Below, piece by piece: positions 6,529 through 6,733 of a stretch of 6,733 nucleotides of DNA. The notes beneath the pieces were generated by a model, which was given only the letters and a program-made list of their open reading frames with translations, had not been told where the DNA came from and made no database searches. This DNA is from Burkholderiales bacterium (lineage in GTDB: Bacteria > Pseudomonadota > Gammaproteobacteria > Burkholderiales > Burkholderiaceae_C), in the NCBI GenBank assembly GCA_947458895.1, contig CANHBY010000068.1, positions 1-6,733 of the forward strand, given 5' to 3'. Position 1 is the first letter of the stretch. Every line of letters starts with the position of its first letter. The position numbers and the translations under genes were made by a program.

Positions 6529-6602
6529 TAGTGTCGTGTCAGGGCTGAAATGTCGTTTGATCGCGCCGCTATCAAGCCCGCTGGCTAGGGCGTGTTCGCA
6601 AA

Positions 6603-6733
6603 GTCCTCGCCAGCCATAAAACGCTCTCTTGAAGTGATCTGCGGCGTTGCAAATGCTCGCAATACCTACTGGTATTGCTGTGCTTTGCGCCTTGCAGCTC
6701 ACTCCAATAGACCATTTTCTGCCCGACGACGAC
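6603..6733. repeat. Long imperfect palindrome, candidate miniature inverted-repeat element (right end beyond window)
   Basis: The centre is a perfect hairpin, GCAATACC-TACT-GGTATTGC (6659-6678). The left arm (6603-6666) and the reverse complement of the right arm (6671-6733) stay alignable to the window edge. For example CATAAAACGCTCTC on the left matches CAGAAAATGGTCTA on the right, and TTGAAGTGATCTGC matches TTGGAGTGAGCTGC. In the 28 nt that include these, 22 match. The left boundary may be the TAGGGCGTGTTCGC segment at 6586-6599. This symmetry is far beyond a simple terminator and suits a non-autonomous element or palindromic intergenic repeat. It lies about 60-75 nt upstream of the TPR start and may overlap its promoter. 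No transposase is visible. Confidence 0.6.

Overview
The window looks like a betaproteobacterial chromosome segment, most likely Burkholderiales (Comamonadaceae-like). The reasons are the moderately high GC, the close family resemblance of ribose-phosphate pyrophosphokinase, L25 and IspE to that group, and the gene order. This is inferred from remembered family sequences, not from a search.

All confident genes lie on the minus strand, so transcription runs from high to low coordinates: TPR-repeat exported protein (6528-4756), lolB (4737-4138), ispE (4115-3228), tRNA-Gln(UUG) (3179-3103), prs (2938-1976), rplY (1836-1192), then an intrinsic terminator (1154-1123). This order is an old conserved block, also found in Pseudomonas. 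It combines outer-membrane lipoprotein insertion (LolB), isoprenoid precursor synthesis (IspE), PRPP synthesis (Prs), a 5S-rRNA-binding ribosomal protein (L25/CTC) and a glutamine tRNA. Short gaps (18 and 22 nt) suggest TPR-lolB-ispE are co-transcribed. The tRNA-prs and prs-rplY gaps (164 and 139 nt) leave room for processing or internal control.

Downstream of the rplY terminator the usual neighbour pth is missing. After about 350 bases without a convincing gene comes the first 259 codons of an unlisted-looking S8 (subtilisin-like) serine peptidase, also on the minus strand and running off the window at base 1. It has Asp, His and oxyanion-Asn motifs but no signal peptide, and it carries a long charged insertion. 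Its catalytic Ser should lie outside the window. Two perfect inverted repeats precede its start.

The most interesting non-coding signals are two. The prs-rplY leader holds two mutually exclusive hairpins, three copies of a hexamer, and a textbook intrinsic terminator whose U-tract touches the rplY Shine-Dalgarno, so it resembles an attenuator. At the right edge, a long imperfect palindrome (about 63-nt arms) sits just upstream of the TPR gene and resembles a miniature inverted-repeat mobile element. I see no CRISPR array, rRNA, phage gene or intact transposase.
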